A stretch of 62,772 bases of DNA from contig NZ_JAKCMV010000008.1 in NCBI RefSeq assembly GCF_021440515.1, positions 90,548 through 153,319 of the forward strand, written 5' to 3'. Of this stretch, positions 17,404 through 24,993 are shown piece by piece. Origin of the DNA: Enterobacter asburiae. Its GTDB lineage: Bacteria > Pseudomonadota > Gammaproteobacteria > Enterobacterales > Enterobacteriaceae. The position numbers and the translations under genes are program-made. A model generated the notes under the pieces. The model saw nothing but the letters and a program-made list of their open reading frames with translations. It was not told the DNA's origin and ran no database searches. Position 1 is the first letter of the stretch; the number at the start of each line of letters is the position of its first letter.

Positions 17404-18549
17404 ATGAGCAAAAAATTTGCCCGCAGCAGCCTGTGCGCGCTCGGCATGACCATCATGACCGCGCAAGCCGCCGAACCGCCTAAAGCCATCGGTGACGGGG
17501 AAGGTCGGCTGGATATTATTGCCTGGCCGGGATACATCGAACGCGGCCAGACCGATAAAAATTACGACTGGGTCACGCAGTTTGAAAAAGAGACCGGCTG
17601 TGCGGTTAACGTCAAAACCGCCGCCACCTCCGATGAAATGGTCAGCCTGATGGCAAAGGGCGGCTATGACCTGGTCACCGCCTCCGGCGACGCGTCGCTA
17701 CGGTTGATTATGGGCAAACGCGTCCAGGCCATTAACCCCGATCTGATCCCAAACTGGAAAACCCTTGATTCGCGGCTTGTCAAGGGCGAGTGGTTCAACG
17801 TCGGCGGAAAAGTCTACGGCACGCCCTATCAGTGGGGGCCGAACCTGCTGATGTACAACACCAAAACCTTCCCGACGCCGCCGGACAGCTGGAAGGTTAT
17901 CTTCGTTAAGCAAGATCTGCCGGACGGCAAAACCAACCAGGGCCGCGTGCAGGCCTATGACGGCCCGATTTACATCGCCGACGCGGCGCTGTTTGTGAAG
18001 GCCACGCAGCCGGCGCTGGGCATTACCGACCCGTACCAGCTCACCGAAACACAGTACGCGGCGGTGCTAAAAGTGCTGCGCGATCAGCACGCCCTGATCC
18101 ACCGCTACTGGCACGACACCACCGTTCAGATGAGCGACTTCAAAAACGAGGGCGTGGTGGCCTCCAGCGCGTGGCCGTATCAGGCGAACGCCCTGAAGGC
18201 TGAAAATCAGCCGATTGCGACGGTGTTCCCGAAAGAGGGCGTGACCGGATGGGCCGATACCACCATGCTGCACGCCGAGGCCAAACACCCGATGTGCGCC
18301 TACAAGTGGATGAACTGGTCGCTCACGCCAAAAGTGCAGGGCGATCTGGCGGCCTGGTTTGGCTCGCTGCCGGTGGTAGCCGAAGGCTGTAAGGCCAGCA
18401 CGCTGCTGGGCGATAAGGGTTGTGAAACCAACGGCTACACCTATTTCGACAAAATCATGTTCTGGAAAACACCTATTGCAGAGGGCGGCAAATTTGTTCC
18501 TTACAGCCGCTGGACGCAGGATTACATCGCCATCATGGGCGGGCGTTAA
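17404..18549 (+). CDS. ydcS: ABC transporter substrate-binding protein YdcS
   Basis: Periplasmic binding protein of a polyamine-type importer. The signal peptide ends near AQAA-EPPK, and the 381-residue protein is nearly identical in length and sequence to E. coli YdcS. It resembles PotD/PotF (DIIAWPGYIERG near the N-terminus of the mature form). In E. coli the operon is RpoS-linked and supplies putrescine to the patD pathway. It is the first gene of ydcSTUV-patD, and its leader carries a long inverted repeat (17289-17298 with 17376-17385). Confidence 0.95.
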   Translation: MSKKFARSSLCALGMTIMTAQAAEPPKAIGDGEGRLDIIAWPGYIERGQTDKNYDWVTQFEKETGCAVNVKTAATSDEMVSLMAKGGYDLVTASGDASLRLIMGKRVQAINPDLIPNWKTLDSRLVKGEWFNVGGKVYGTPYQWGPNLLMYNTKTFPTPPDSWKVIFVKQDLPDGKTNQGRVQAYDGPIYIADAALFVKATQPALGITDPYQLTETQYAAVLKVLRDQHALIHRYWHDTTVQMSDFKNEGVVASSAWPYQANALKAENQPIATVFPKEGVTGWADTTMLHAEAKHPMCAYKWMNWSLTPKVQGDLAAWFGSLPVVAEGCKASTLLGDKGCETNGYTYFDKIMFWKTPIAEGGKFVPYSRWTQDYIAIMGGR

Positions 18550-18566
18550 TCGCCCGGGAGCAGAAC

Positions 18567-19580
18567 ATGACCTACGCAGTAGAGTTCAGTGACGTTTCCC
18601 GTCTGTACGGCAACGTGCGGGCGGTGGATGGGGTTACGATTGGCATTCGTGACGGGGAGTTTTTCTCCATGCTGGGGCCTTCGGGCTCCGGCAAAACCAC
18701 CTGCCTGCGCCTGATCGCCGGGTTCGAGCAGCTCAGCGGCGGTGCGATCAAAATCTTCGGCAAAGAGGCCAGCGAACTGCCGCCCTGGGAGCGCGACGTG
18801 AACACCGTGTTCCAGGATTACGCGCTGTTCCCGCATATGTCGATCCTCGATAACGTCGCCTACGGGCTGATGGTGAAAGGCATCGACAAGAAAAAACGCC
18901 ACGCGCGGGCGCGAGAAGCGCTGGATAAAGTCGGGCTGGGCTTTGCCGTGGCGCGCAAGCCCTCTCAGCTTTCCGGCGGACAGCGCCAGCGCGTGGCGAT
19001 TGCCCGTGCGCTGGTCAACGAGCCGCGCGTATTACTGCTGGATGAACCTCTGGGCGCGCTCGATCTCAAGCTGCGCGAGCAGATGCAGTTCGAGCTGAAA
19101 AAACTCCAGCAGGAGCTGGGGATCACCTTTATTTTCGTCACCCACGATCAGGGCGAGGCACTGTCGATGTCTGACCGGGTGGCGGTGTTCAATAACGGGC
19201 GTATCGAGCAGGTCGACACCCCGCGCGAGCTGTATATGCGCCCGCGCACGCCGTTTGTGGCGAGCTTCGTCGGCACCTCAAACGTCTTTGATGCGAGTAT
19301 TGCCCAAAGGGTGTGCGGCATGGAGGGCACGTATTCGCTCCGCCCGGAACATATTCGCCTGAATGAGGGCGGGGACGTTCAGGTCCAGGGCGTGGTGCAG
19401 GCGATCCAGTATCAGGGGGCGGCCACGCGCTTTGAACTGCGGCTGGCGGACGGCGCAAAGCTGCTGGTGAGCCAGGCCAATCTCAGCGGGGCATTCGTGC
19501 CCGCAGGCGTGGAGCCGGGGCAGCAGGTGCTGGCCTCCTGGTCGCGCGAGGCTATGGTGCGCCTGCATGAGGAGAGGTGA
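18567..19580 (+). CDS. ydcT: ABC transporter ATPase YdcT
   Basis: ATPase of the ydc importer, in the spermidine/putrescine PotA class. Walker A is GPSGSGKTT (residues ~38-46), the signature is LSGGQRQR, Walker B is LLLDEP and the switch His is in THDQGEA. A C-terminal TOBE-like regulatory domain follows. It starts 17 bases after ydcS and is followed by ydcU after one base. Confidence 0.96.
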   Translation: MTYAVEFSDVSRLYGNVRAVDGVTIGIRDGEFFSMLGPSGSGKTTCLRLIAGFEQLSGGAIKIFGKEASELPPWERDVNTVFQDYALFPHMSILDNVAYGLMVKGIDKKKRHARAREALDKVGLGFAVARKPSQLSGGQRQRVAIARALVNEPRVLLLDEPLGALDLKLREQMQFELKKLQQELGITFIFVTHDQGEALSMSDRVAVFNNGRIEQVDTPRELYMRPRTPFVASFVGTSNVFDASIAQRVCGMEGTYSLRPEHIRLNEGGDVQVQGVVQAIQYQGAATRFELRLADGAKLLVSQANLSGAFVPAGVEPGQQVLASWSREAMVRLHEER

Positions 19581-19581
19581 A

Positions 19582-20526
19582 ATGGACATGAGCGTTTCCC
19601 CGACGCCTTCGCACCACGGCAGAGTCAGCCGTATCACCGCACTGTTCTGGCGCAAACCGTCGCTGGGGCTGTTCCTGCTCCTGCTGGCGCCGCTGATGTG
19701 GTTCGGCATTGTCTATCTGGGATCGCTGCTGACGCTGCTCTGGCAGGGGTTTTACACCTTCGATGACTTCACGATGTCGGTCACGCCGGATCTGACCTTT
19801 GCGAACATCCTGGCGCTGTTTAACCCGGCAAATTACGACATCATCCTGCGCACGCTGGTGATGGCGATTGCCGTCACGATAGCCAGCGCCGTGCTGGCGT
19901 TTCCGATGGCCTGGTATATGGCGCGCTACACCAGCGGCAAGTGGAAGGCCTTTTTCTATATCGCGGTGATGCTGCCGATGTGGGCGAGCTACATCGTTAA
20001 GGCCTACGCGTGGACGCTGCTGCTGGCGAAGGACGGCGTCGCCCAGTGGTTTTTAAATCACATGGGGCTGGAGCCGATTTTAACCGCGATCCTGACGGTG
20101 CCCGCCGTGGGCGGCAACACGCTGTCGACCTCCGGGCTGGGGCGGTTCCTGGTGTTCGTCTATATCTGGCTGCCGTTTATGATCCTGCCCGTGCAGGCGG
20201 CGCTCGAACGGCTTCCTGCCTCTGTGTTGCAGGCTTCTGCCGATCTGGGCGCGCGTCCGCGCCAGACCTTCCGCTACGTGGTGCTGCCGCTGGCGATCCC
20301 CGGCATCGCGGCGGGGTCGATTTTCACCTTCTCGCTGACCCTGGGGGATTTTATCGTGCCGCAGCTGGTGGGGCCGCCGGGCTATTTTATCGGCAACATG
20401 GTCTATTCCCAGCAGGGGGCAATTGGCAATATGCCGATGGCCGCGGCGTTCACGCTGGTTCCGATTGTGCTTATCTCTCTCTATCTGGCGTTCGTGAAGC
20501 GTCTGGGAGCTTTCGATGCACTCTGA
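19582..20526 (+). CDS. ydcU: ABC transporter permease YdcU
   Basis: First inner-membrane permease of the ydc importer, with six or so helices and the EAA-type loop ([20 protein letters not shown]). I chose the ATG at 19582, directly after ydcT's stop and its GGAGAGG site, giving 314 residues against 313 in E. coli. An ATG at 19588 is equally possible. The earlier in-frame start at 19567 lies inside ydcT. Confidence 0.95.
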   Translation: MDMSVSPTPSHHGRVSRITALFWRKPSLGLFLLLLAPLMWFGIVYLGSLLTLLWQGFYTFDDFTMSVTPDLTFANILALFNPANYDIILRTLVMAIAVTIASAVLAFPMAWYMARYTSGKWKAFFYIAVMLPMWASYIVKAYAWTLLLAKDGVAQWFLNHMGLEPILTAILTVPAVGGNTLSTSGLGRFLVFVYIWLPFMILPVQAALERLPASVLQASADLGARPRQTFRYVVLPLAIPGIAAGSIFTFSLTLGDFIVPQLVGPPGYFIGNMVYSQQGAIGNMPMAAAFTLVPIVLISLYLAFVKRLGAFDAL

Positions 20527-21322
20527 GCGCGCGCCTTTGTTCCTGAAAATCGCCGCCTGGGGCGGGGTGATATTCCTGCATTTTCCGCTGCTGATCATCG
20601 CCATCTACGCCTTCAATACCGAAGATGCTGCATTCAGCTTTCCCCCGCAGGGGCTGACGCTGAAGTGGTTCAGCGTGGCGGCAGGGCGCTCGGATATTCT
20701 CGATTCCGTGACGTTGTCACTTAAAATCGCTGCGCTTTCTACCGCCATCGCGCTGGTACTTGGCACGCTGGCCGCGGCGGCGCTGTGGCGAAGCTCGTTT
20801 TTTGGCAAAAACGCCATCTCGCTGTTGCTGCTGTTGCCGATTGCCCTGCCGGGGATCATCACCGGCCTGGCGCTGCTGACGGCGTTTAAGGCTATTAATC
20901 TTGAGCCGGGCTTTTTCACCATTGTGGTGGGTCATGCCACCTTCTGCGTGGTGGTGGTCTTTAACAACGTGATTGCCCGGTTCCGGCGCACCTCCTGGAG
21001 CCTGGTGGAGGCGTCGATGGATCTGGGCGCCGACGGCTGGCAAACCTTCCGCTACGTGGTGCTGCCCAATCTGGGCTCGGCGCTGCTGGCCGGGGGGATG
21101 CTGGCGTTTGCGCTGTCGTTTGACGAAATCATCGTCACGACCTTTACGGCGGGGCACGAGCGCACGCTACCGCTGTGGTTGTTAAACCAGCTTGGCCGTC
21201 CGCGCGACGTGCCGGTCACCAACGTGGTTGCGCTGCTGGTGATGCTGGTCACAACCATCCCCATTCTGGGAGCCTGGTGGCTAACCCGCGACGGCGAAGG
21301 CATTGCCGGAAGCGGGAAATAA
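20516..21322 (+). CDS. ydcV: ABC transporter permease YdcV
   Basis: Second permease of the ydc importer, 268 residues, with the EAA loop [20 protein letters not shown]. It overlaps ydcU by 11 bases, so the two are coupled. E. coli YdcV has also been linked to uptake of DNA across the inner membrane; that is a literature claim not testable here. Confidence 0.95.
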   Translation: MHSERAPLFLKIAAWGGVIFLHFPLLIIAIYAFNTEDAAFSFPPQGLTLKWFSVAAGRSDILDSVTLSLKIAALSTAIALVLGTLAAAALWRSSFFGKNAISLLLLLPIALPGIITGLALLTAFKAINLEPGFFTIVVGHATFCVVVVFNNVIARFRRTSWSLVEASMDLGADGWQTFRYVVLPNLGSALLAGGMLAFALSFDEIIVTTFTAGHERTLPLWLLNQLGRPRDVPVTNVVALLVMLVTTIPILGAWWLTRDGEGIAGSGK

Positions 21323-21346
21323 CTTCGATTTCAACAGGACAACGCT

Positions 21347-22771
21347 ATGCAAACTCAACTGCTGATTAATGGTGAATTGGTGACGGGCGAAGGTGAAACG
21401 CAGCCGGTCTATAACCCCGCCACCGGAGAGGTGCTGCTCGACATCGCTGAAGCCTCTGCCGCGCAGGTTGACGCCGCCGTGCAGGCAGCGGATCGCGCGT
21501 TTGAGGAATGGGGGCATACCACGCCGAAAACCCGTTCCGAGTGTTTACTGAAACTCGCTGACGCCATCGAAGAACATGCTGACGCTTTTGCGAAGCTGGA
21601 GTCGCTGAACTGCGGCAAACCGCTGCACTGCGTGGCGGGCGATGAGATCCCGGCGGTGGTGGACGTGTTCCGCTTCTTTGCCGGGGCGGCGCGCTGCCTG
21701 AACGGTCTGGCGGCGGGAGAATACCTGGAGGGCCATACGTCGATGATCCGCCGCGATCCGGTGGGCGTGGTCGCCTCTATCGCCCCCTGGAACTATCCGC
21801 TGATGATGGCGGCGTGGAAGCTGGCCCCGGCGCTGGCGGCAGGGAACTGCGTGGTGATCAAACCCTCGGAAATCACCCCGCTGACGGCTCTGAAGCTCGC
21901 CGACGTGGCAAAAGATATCTTCCCGGCAGGCGTGCTGAACGTGCTGTTCGGGCGCGGGAAAACCGTTGGCGATCCGCTGACCGGACATGAAAAGGTGCGC
22001 ATGGTGTCGCTGACCGGCTCCATTGCCACCGGGGAGCACATCATCGGGCACACCGCGTCGTCCATTAAGCGCACCCACATGGAGCTGGGCGGTAAAGCGC
22101 CGGTGATTGTGTTTGACGATGCGGATCTGGATGCGGTGGTGGAGGGCGTGCGCACCTTTGGCTTCTACAATGCCGGGCAGGACTGCACCGCCGCCTGTCG
22201 TATCTATGCGCAAAAAGGGATCTATCCCGCGCTGGTGGAAAAACTGGGCGCCGCCGTTGCCAGTCTGAAAATGGGCGCACCTGACGACGAATCAACCGAA
22301 CTCGGGCCGCTGAGCTCCGCCGCGCATTTGTCCCGCGTCTGCAAGGCGGTAGACGAAGCCAAAGCGCTGAGCCATATCCGCGTGGTGACGGGGGGCAGCC
22401 AGCGAGAGGGCGAGGGTTACTACTTCCAGCCGACCCTGCTGGCAGGTGCGAAGCAGGAAGATGCCATCGTGCAGCGTGAAGTTTTTGGCCCGGTGGTGAG
22501 CGTGACCGAATTTGAGGACGAAGCGCAGGTGCTATCGTGGGCGAACGACTCCCGGTACGGACTGGCATCCTCCGTGTGGACAAAAGATGTGGGCCGCGCC
22601 CATCGTCTGAGCGCCCGGTTACAGTACGGCTGCACCTGGGTAAACACCCACTTTATGCTGGTGAGCGAAATGCCGCACGGCGGGATGAAGCTGTCAGGCT
22701 ACGGAAAGGATATGTCCGTGTACGGCCTGGAGGATTACACGGTGGTACGGCATGTGATGGTGAAACACTGA
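21347..22771 (+). CDS. patD: Gamma-aminobutyraldehyde dehydrogenase PatD
   Basis: Oxidises 4-aminobutanal, made from putrescine by PatA, to GABA with NAD+. The 474-residue aldehyde dehydrogenase has the catalytic Glu in MELGGKAPV and the catalytic Cys in NAGQDCTAA. It closes the ydcSTUV-patD operon, so uptake and oxidation of putrescine are expressed together. In E. coli ortT follows directly; here the yoaG-yeaR genes lie between. Confidence 0.96.
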   Translation: MQTQLLINGELVTGEGETQPVYNPATGEVLLDIAEASAAQVDAAVQAADRAFEEWGHTTPKTRSECLLKLADAIEEHADAFAKLESLNCGKPLHCVAGDEIPAVVDVFRFFAGAARCLNGLAAGEYLEGHTSMIRRDPVGVVASIAPWNYPLMMAAWKLAPALAAGNCVVIKPSEITPLTALKLADVAKDIFPAGVLNVLFGRGKTVGDPLTGHEKVRMVSLTGSIATGEHIIGHTASSIKRTHMELGGKAPVIVFDDADLDAVVEGVRTFGFYNAGQDCTAACRIYAQKGIYPALVEKLGAAVASLKMGAPDDESTELGPLSSAAHLSRVCKAVDEAKALSHIRVVTGGSQREGEGYYFQPTLLAGAKQEDAIVQREVFGPVVSVTEFEDEAQVLSWANDSRYGLASSVWTKDVGRAHRLSARLQYGCTWVNTHFMLVSEMPHGGMKLSGYGKDMSVYGLEDYTVVRHVMVKH

Positions 22772-22782
22772 TATGCAACGCA

Positions 22783-22803
22783 GGCCGGGCATCGCGCCCG
22801 GCC
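22783..22803. terminator. GC-rich hairpin between patD and yoaG
   Basis: GGCCGGGC / GCCCGGCC with a five-base loop between two convergent genes. No T run, so it may be half of a REP element or a weak terminator. Confidence 0.5.
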
Positions 22804-22810
22804 AGATTCA

Positions 22811-22993
22811 CTACCAGCCGCATACCTCGTGCTCATTTTCCGTGTCGTACGCGCGCACGGTATTCACCAGATCTTTCACCACGTCGGCGGCGACGTCGGG
22901 AATTAACAGCTCCATCGGGGCCTGCGTTTCATAGTCTACCGACACACCGTTGCTGTTGTTGGTGACCGTGACGGTGTAGGTTGCCTTGCCCAT
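22811..22993 (-). CDS. yoaG: DUF1869 small protein YoaG
   Basis: A 60-residue protein nearly identical to E. coli YoaG (MGKATYTVTVTNNSNGVSVD at the start, CGW at the end), a small fold that dimerises. In E. coli yeaR-yoaG is induced by nitrate through NarL and by nitric oxide through loss of NsrR repression. Here it starts four bases after the second yeaR-like gene, as the last of a three-gene operon. Confidence 0.92.
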   Translation of the reverse strand: MGKATYTVTVTNNSNGVSVDYETQAPMELLIPDVAADVVKDLVNTVRAYDTENEHEVCGW

Positions 22994-22997
22994 GACG

Positions 22998-23351
22998 TTA
23001 CTCCTTATGTGTATTAACCACTTTTCCTATGCCCGCACCCTGTAGCGTGACCGCCGGATCGGCGAAGAAGTCGATATTGAAATAAGTATCGTCGGTCAGC
23101 AGCTCAATGCGGTGCCATTTCTGCGGCGGGGAGATGCCAAACGTCCCCGCTTCGATAACCAGCTCCAGATCCGGTTCGGTGGCATCGCCATCGGCAAAGC
23201 CAAAGTAGCGCACCGCGCCCTGCATCACCGACAGGCGGCCATAAACGCCTGCTTTGGTGTTGTGGTGGGTGAAGAGGGCTTTCGGCGCCGTGTCTTTAGT
23301 CCAGAACGGGGTGGAACGGGTGTGAACAAAATTCTCAGGAATACGAAGCAT
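22998..23351 (-). CDS. YeaR-like DUF1971 protein, second tandem copy
   Basis: A 117-residue cupin-like DUF1971 protein. It shares the IHTRSTPFW-type start (here VHTRSTPFW), the PPQKWHRIE core and TYFNIDFF with the copy just upstream, but has a diverged centre and a longer C-terminal tail. The two start 27 bases apart, so this looks like an old tandem duplication rather than a recent one. Role unknown; the family has been linked to nitrite or tellurite stress. Confidence 0.85.
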   Translation of the reverse strand: MLRIPENFVHTRSTPFWTKDTAPKALFTHHNTKAGVYGRLSVMQGAVRYFGFADGDATEPDLELVIEAGTFGISPPQKWHRIELLTDDTYFNIDFFADPAVTLQGAGIGKVVNTHKE

Positions 23352-23378
23352 AATGGTTTCCTTCTTAGCGTCTGAGGC

Positions 23379-23705
23379 TCACAAAGACCTCAGCACCTCA
23401 GGTTCGACAAAGAAGTCGATATTGAACAAAGTATCATCGCTCATTACTTCAATATGGTGCCATCGCTCGGGGGGAAACACGCCAAAATGACCGGCTTCGA
23501 TAATCAGCTCGCTGTCAGGTTCGGGCGTAAATTCATCCGCATAGCCTAAGTAACGTACCGTCCCCCGCATCACGGAAAGGCGAGGGTAGACGCCCGGCCG
23601 CGTGCCGGTATCAAGATGGCGCTGAAAAATGCCTGCCGGGGCGGTATCTTTGTTCCAGAACGGGGTGGAACGGGTATGAATACAACTTTGCGGAATGCGT
23701 AGCAT
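23379..23705 (-). CDS. yeaR: DUF1971 protein YeaR
   Basis: The 108-residue protein is the closer of the two copies to E. coli YeaR (HLDTGTRPGVYPRLSVM in the first half, PPERWHHIE in the second). It is the promoter-proximal gene of yeaR-yeaR2-yoaG, and a candidate NsrR site lies 61-82 bases before its ATG. E. coli has only one copy, at a distant locus. Confidence 0.9.
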   Translation of the reverse strand: MLRIPQSCIHTRSTPFWNKDTAPAGIFQRHLDTGTRPGVYPRLSVMRGTVRYLGYADEFTPEPDSELIIEAGHFGVFPPERWHHIEVMSDDTLFNIDFFVEPEVLRSL

Positions 23706-23765
23706 GTTTTCTCCCTCTTATGTTTCCCCTATTAGAGCGCGTTGGGCGCGTGCATATTTATCAAT

Positions 23766-23787
23766 AAGTGCATTTAAGATGCATGTT
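23766..23787 (-). promoter_or_regulatory. Candidate NsrR operator of the yeaR operon
   Basis: On the reverse strand, AACATGCATCT-T-AAATGCACTT matches the NsrR inverted repeat AAGATGCATTT-N-AAATGCATCTT apart from two substitutions and one missing base. Its distance to the yeaR ATG fits an operator over the promoter. Confidence 0.62.
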
Positions 23788-23884
23788 ATCCCAAAAAGCC
23801 ACAGGCCTTCTCCGGAGATGTAACGGAAAATACTCAATTGTTATTATCCTTAATATTTAAGTGGTTACTCTGTAACGAAAAAAC

Positions 23885-23898
23885 TTGATCTGTATCAA
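23885..23898. promoter_or_regulatory. Perfect FNR site between yeaR and ortT
   Basis: TTGATCTGTATCAA is an exact TTGAT-N4-ATCAA. If it stands at -41.5 for ortT, a start near 23933 follows with TTATTT as the -10. It could instead act on the divergent yeaR promoter, from further away. Confidence 0.7.
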
Positions 23899-23947
23899 CA
23901 TATGACGCATATTGCGTGCGGTTATTTTTTCGGCTGTGGAATTAAGA

Positions 23948-24121
23948 ATGACGTTGTATCAAAAGATGTTGGTTTTCTACGCAATCATGGCGTCCATCTG
24001 CGCATTAATTACCTGGTTCCTCTCCAAAGACCGTAAACGTATCCGCCTGCTCAGTGCTTTTCTGGTGGGATCCACCTGGCCCATGAGCTTTCCCGTCGCG
24101 CTGCTGATCTCGCTTTTCTGA
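23948..24121 (+). CDS. ortT: Orphan membrane toxin OrtT (GhoT/OrtT family)
   Basis: A 57-residue protein with two hydrophobic helices and the family ending STWPMSFPVALL. OrtT of E. coli (YdcX) damages the inner membrane and lowers ATP and growth under stress; no antitoxin partner is known. The ATG at 23948 gives the family length, and no GhoS-like gene is present. In E. coli it sits between patD and ydcY; here both flanks have gained genes. A perfect FNR site lies 50 bases upstream. Confidence 0.9.
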   Translation: MTLYQKMLVFYAIMASICALITWFLSKDRKRIRLLSAFLVGSTWPMSFPVALLISLF

Positions 24122-24168
24122 AGCACGCTTCCAGTTTTAAAAGATGCACATAGCATTCCGGATGCACT

Positions 24169-24188
24169 CACTGTATAAATACACAGTG
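24169..24188. promoter_or_regulatory. Candidate LexA (SOS) box before the alpha/beta hydrolase gene
   Basis: CACTGTATAAATACACAGTG is CTG-N10-CAG with an AT-rich centre and differs from the 20-base SOS consensus at four places. A TATAAAT -10-like element lies inside it, and the start codon is 20 bases on. The wider repeat ACTCACTGT / ACAGTGAGT (24166-24191) is perfect. Confidence 0.65.
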
Positions 24189-24207
24189 AGTCATAAAAGG
24201 AGTGCTT

Positions 24208-24963
24208 ATGAACAGTTTTTACTCGCAGCAGGCCGGTTGCACCGTACGCTGGCAAGATTTGCCCGGCACGGGCGATCCCGTCGTGTTCATTCACGGGCTG
24301 GGCTGCGCCGCTTCCTATGAATATCCCCGCGTCGTCCGCGATCCTCTTTTTGGGACGCGCAGAGCCATTCTCATCGATTTGCCCGGCAGCGGCTACAGCG
24401 ATAAACCACTGAACTACCGCTACCGAACGAGCGATCAGGCCCGTGTCGTCGTGGAGCTGATTACCCATCTCAAACTCGAATCCGTCTGGCTCTATGGTCA
24501 CAGCATGGGCGGCAGTATTGCTATTGAAGCGGCAGGGCTGCTGGGCACGCGCGTTCAGGGGCTGATGGTGTCGGAACCTAATTTCCACGCGGGCGGAGGG
24601 ATGTTCAGCCGATCGATTGCGGCACAAACCGAGAAAGCCTTTCTTGAGCAGGGTTATGACGCCATGCTGCGGGCAGAAACCACGGCGTGGGCAGGGTGCC
24701 TTCAGAGCAATGCGCCTTACGCCGTCTGGCGCGGGGCAACAAGTCTGGTGGAAGGCGTTGAGCCGGAATGGGAGGCGCAGTTCCTGTCACTTCGCTGCCC
24801 GGTTACGCTGATTTTCGGCGAGCTGTCGCTGCCGGATAACGATGTGGATACCCTGAAGCAGAAGGGCGTTGAGGTGAAAATCATCCCAGCGGCGGGGCAC
24901 TCAATGTCCTGGGAAAACCCCTCCGCGCTGGCGCAGACGCTGGTCGATTGTATGGCGCGGTGA
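24208..24963 (+). CDS. Alpha/beta hydrolase, substrate unknown
   Basis: A 251-residue alpha/beta-hydrolase fold enzyme. The nucleophile elbow is GHSMGG (Ser99), the oxyanion region is HGLGC near residue 29, and the catalytic His is in AAGHSMSWENP near the end. The start has AAAGGAG six bases before. No signal peptide. It is single, faces ortT's tail on one side and converges with srfC on the other. The LexA-like box over its promoter suggests expression after DNA damage. Substrate cannot be inferred. Confidence 0.85.
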   Translation: MNSFYSQQAGCTVRWQDLPGTGDPVVFIHGLGCAASYEYPRVVRDPLFGTRRAILIDLPGSGYSDKPLNYRYRTSDQARVVVELITHLKLESVWLYGHSMGGSIAIEAAGLLGTRVQGLMVSEPNFHAGGGMFSRSIAAQTEKAFLEQGYDAMLRAETTAWAGCLQSNAPYAVWRGATSLVEGVEPEWEAQFLSLRCPVTLIFGELSLPDNDVDTLKQKGVEVKIIPAAGHSMSWENPSALAQTLVDCMAR

Positions 24964-24967
24964 TAAT

Positions 24968-24987
24968 GGCCCGCACGGCTGCGGGCC
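24968..24987. terminator. Hairpin between convergent hydrolase gene and srfC
   Basis: GGCCCGCA / TGCGGGCC, eight base pairs with a four-base loop, within the short gap between two stop codons. No T run. Confidence 0.5.
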
Positions 24988-24993
24988 GAAATA

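Noticed and set aside
23948..24121. ortT read as a ghoST toxin-antitoxin pair
   Set aside because: No GhoS-like gene is present before it, and the neighbourhood and sequence fit orphan OrtT.
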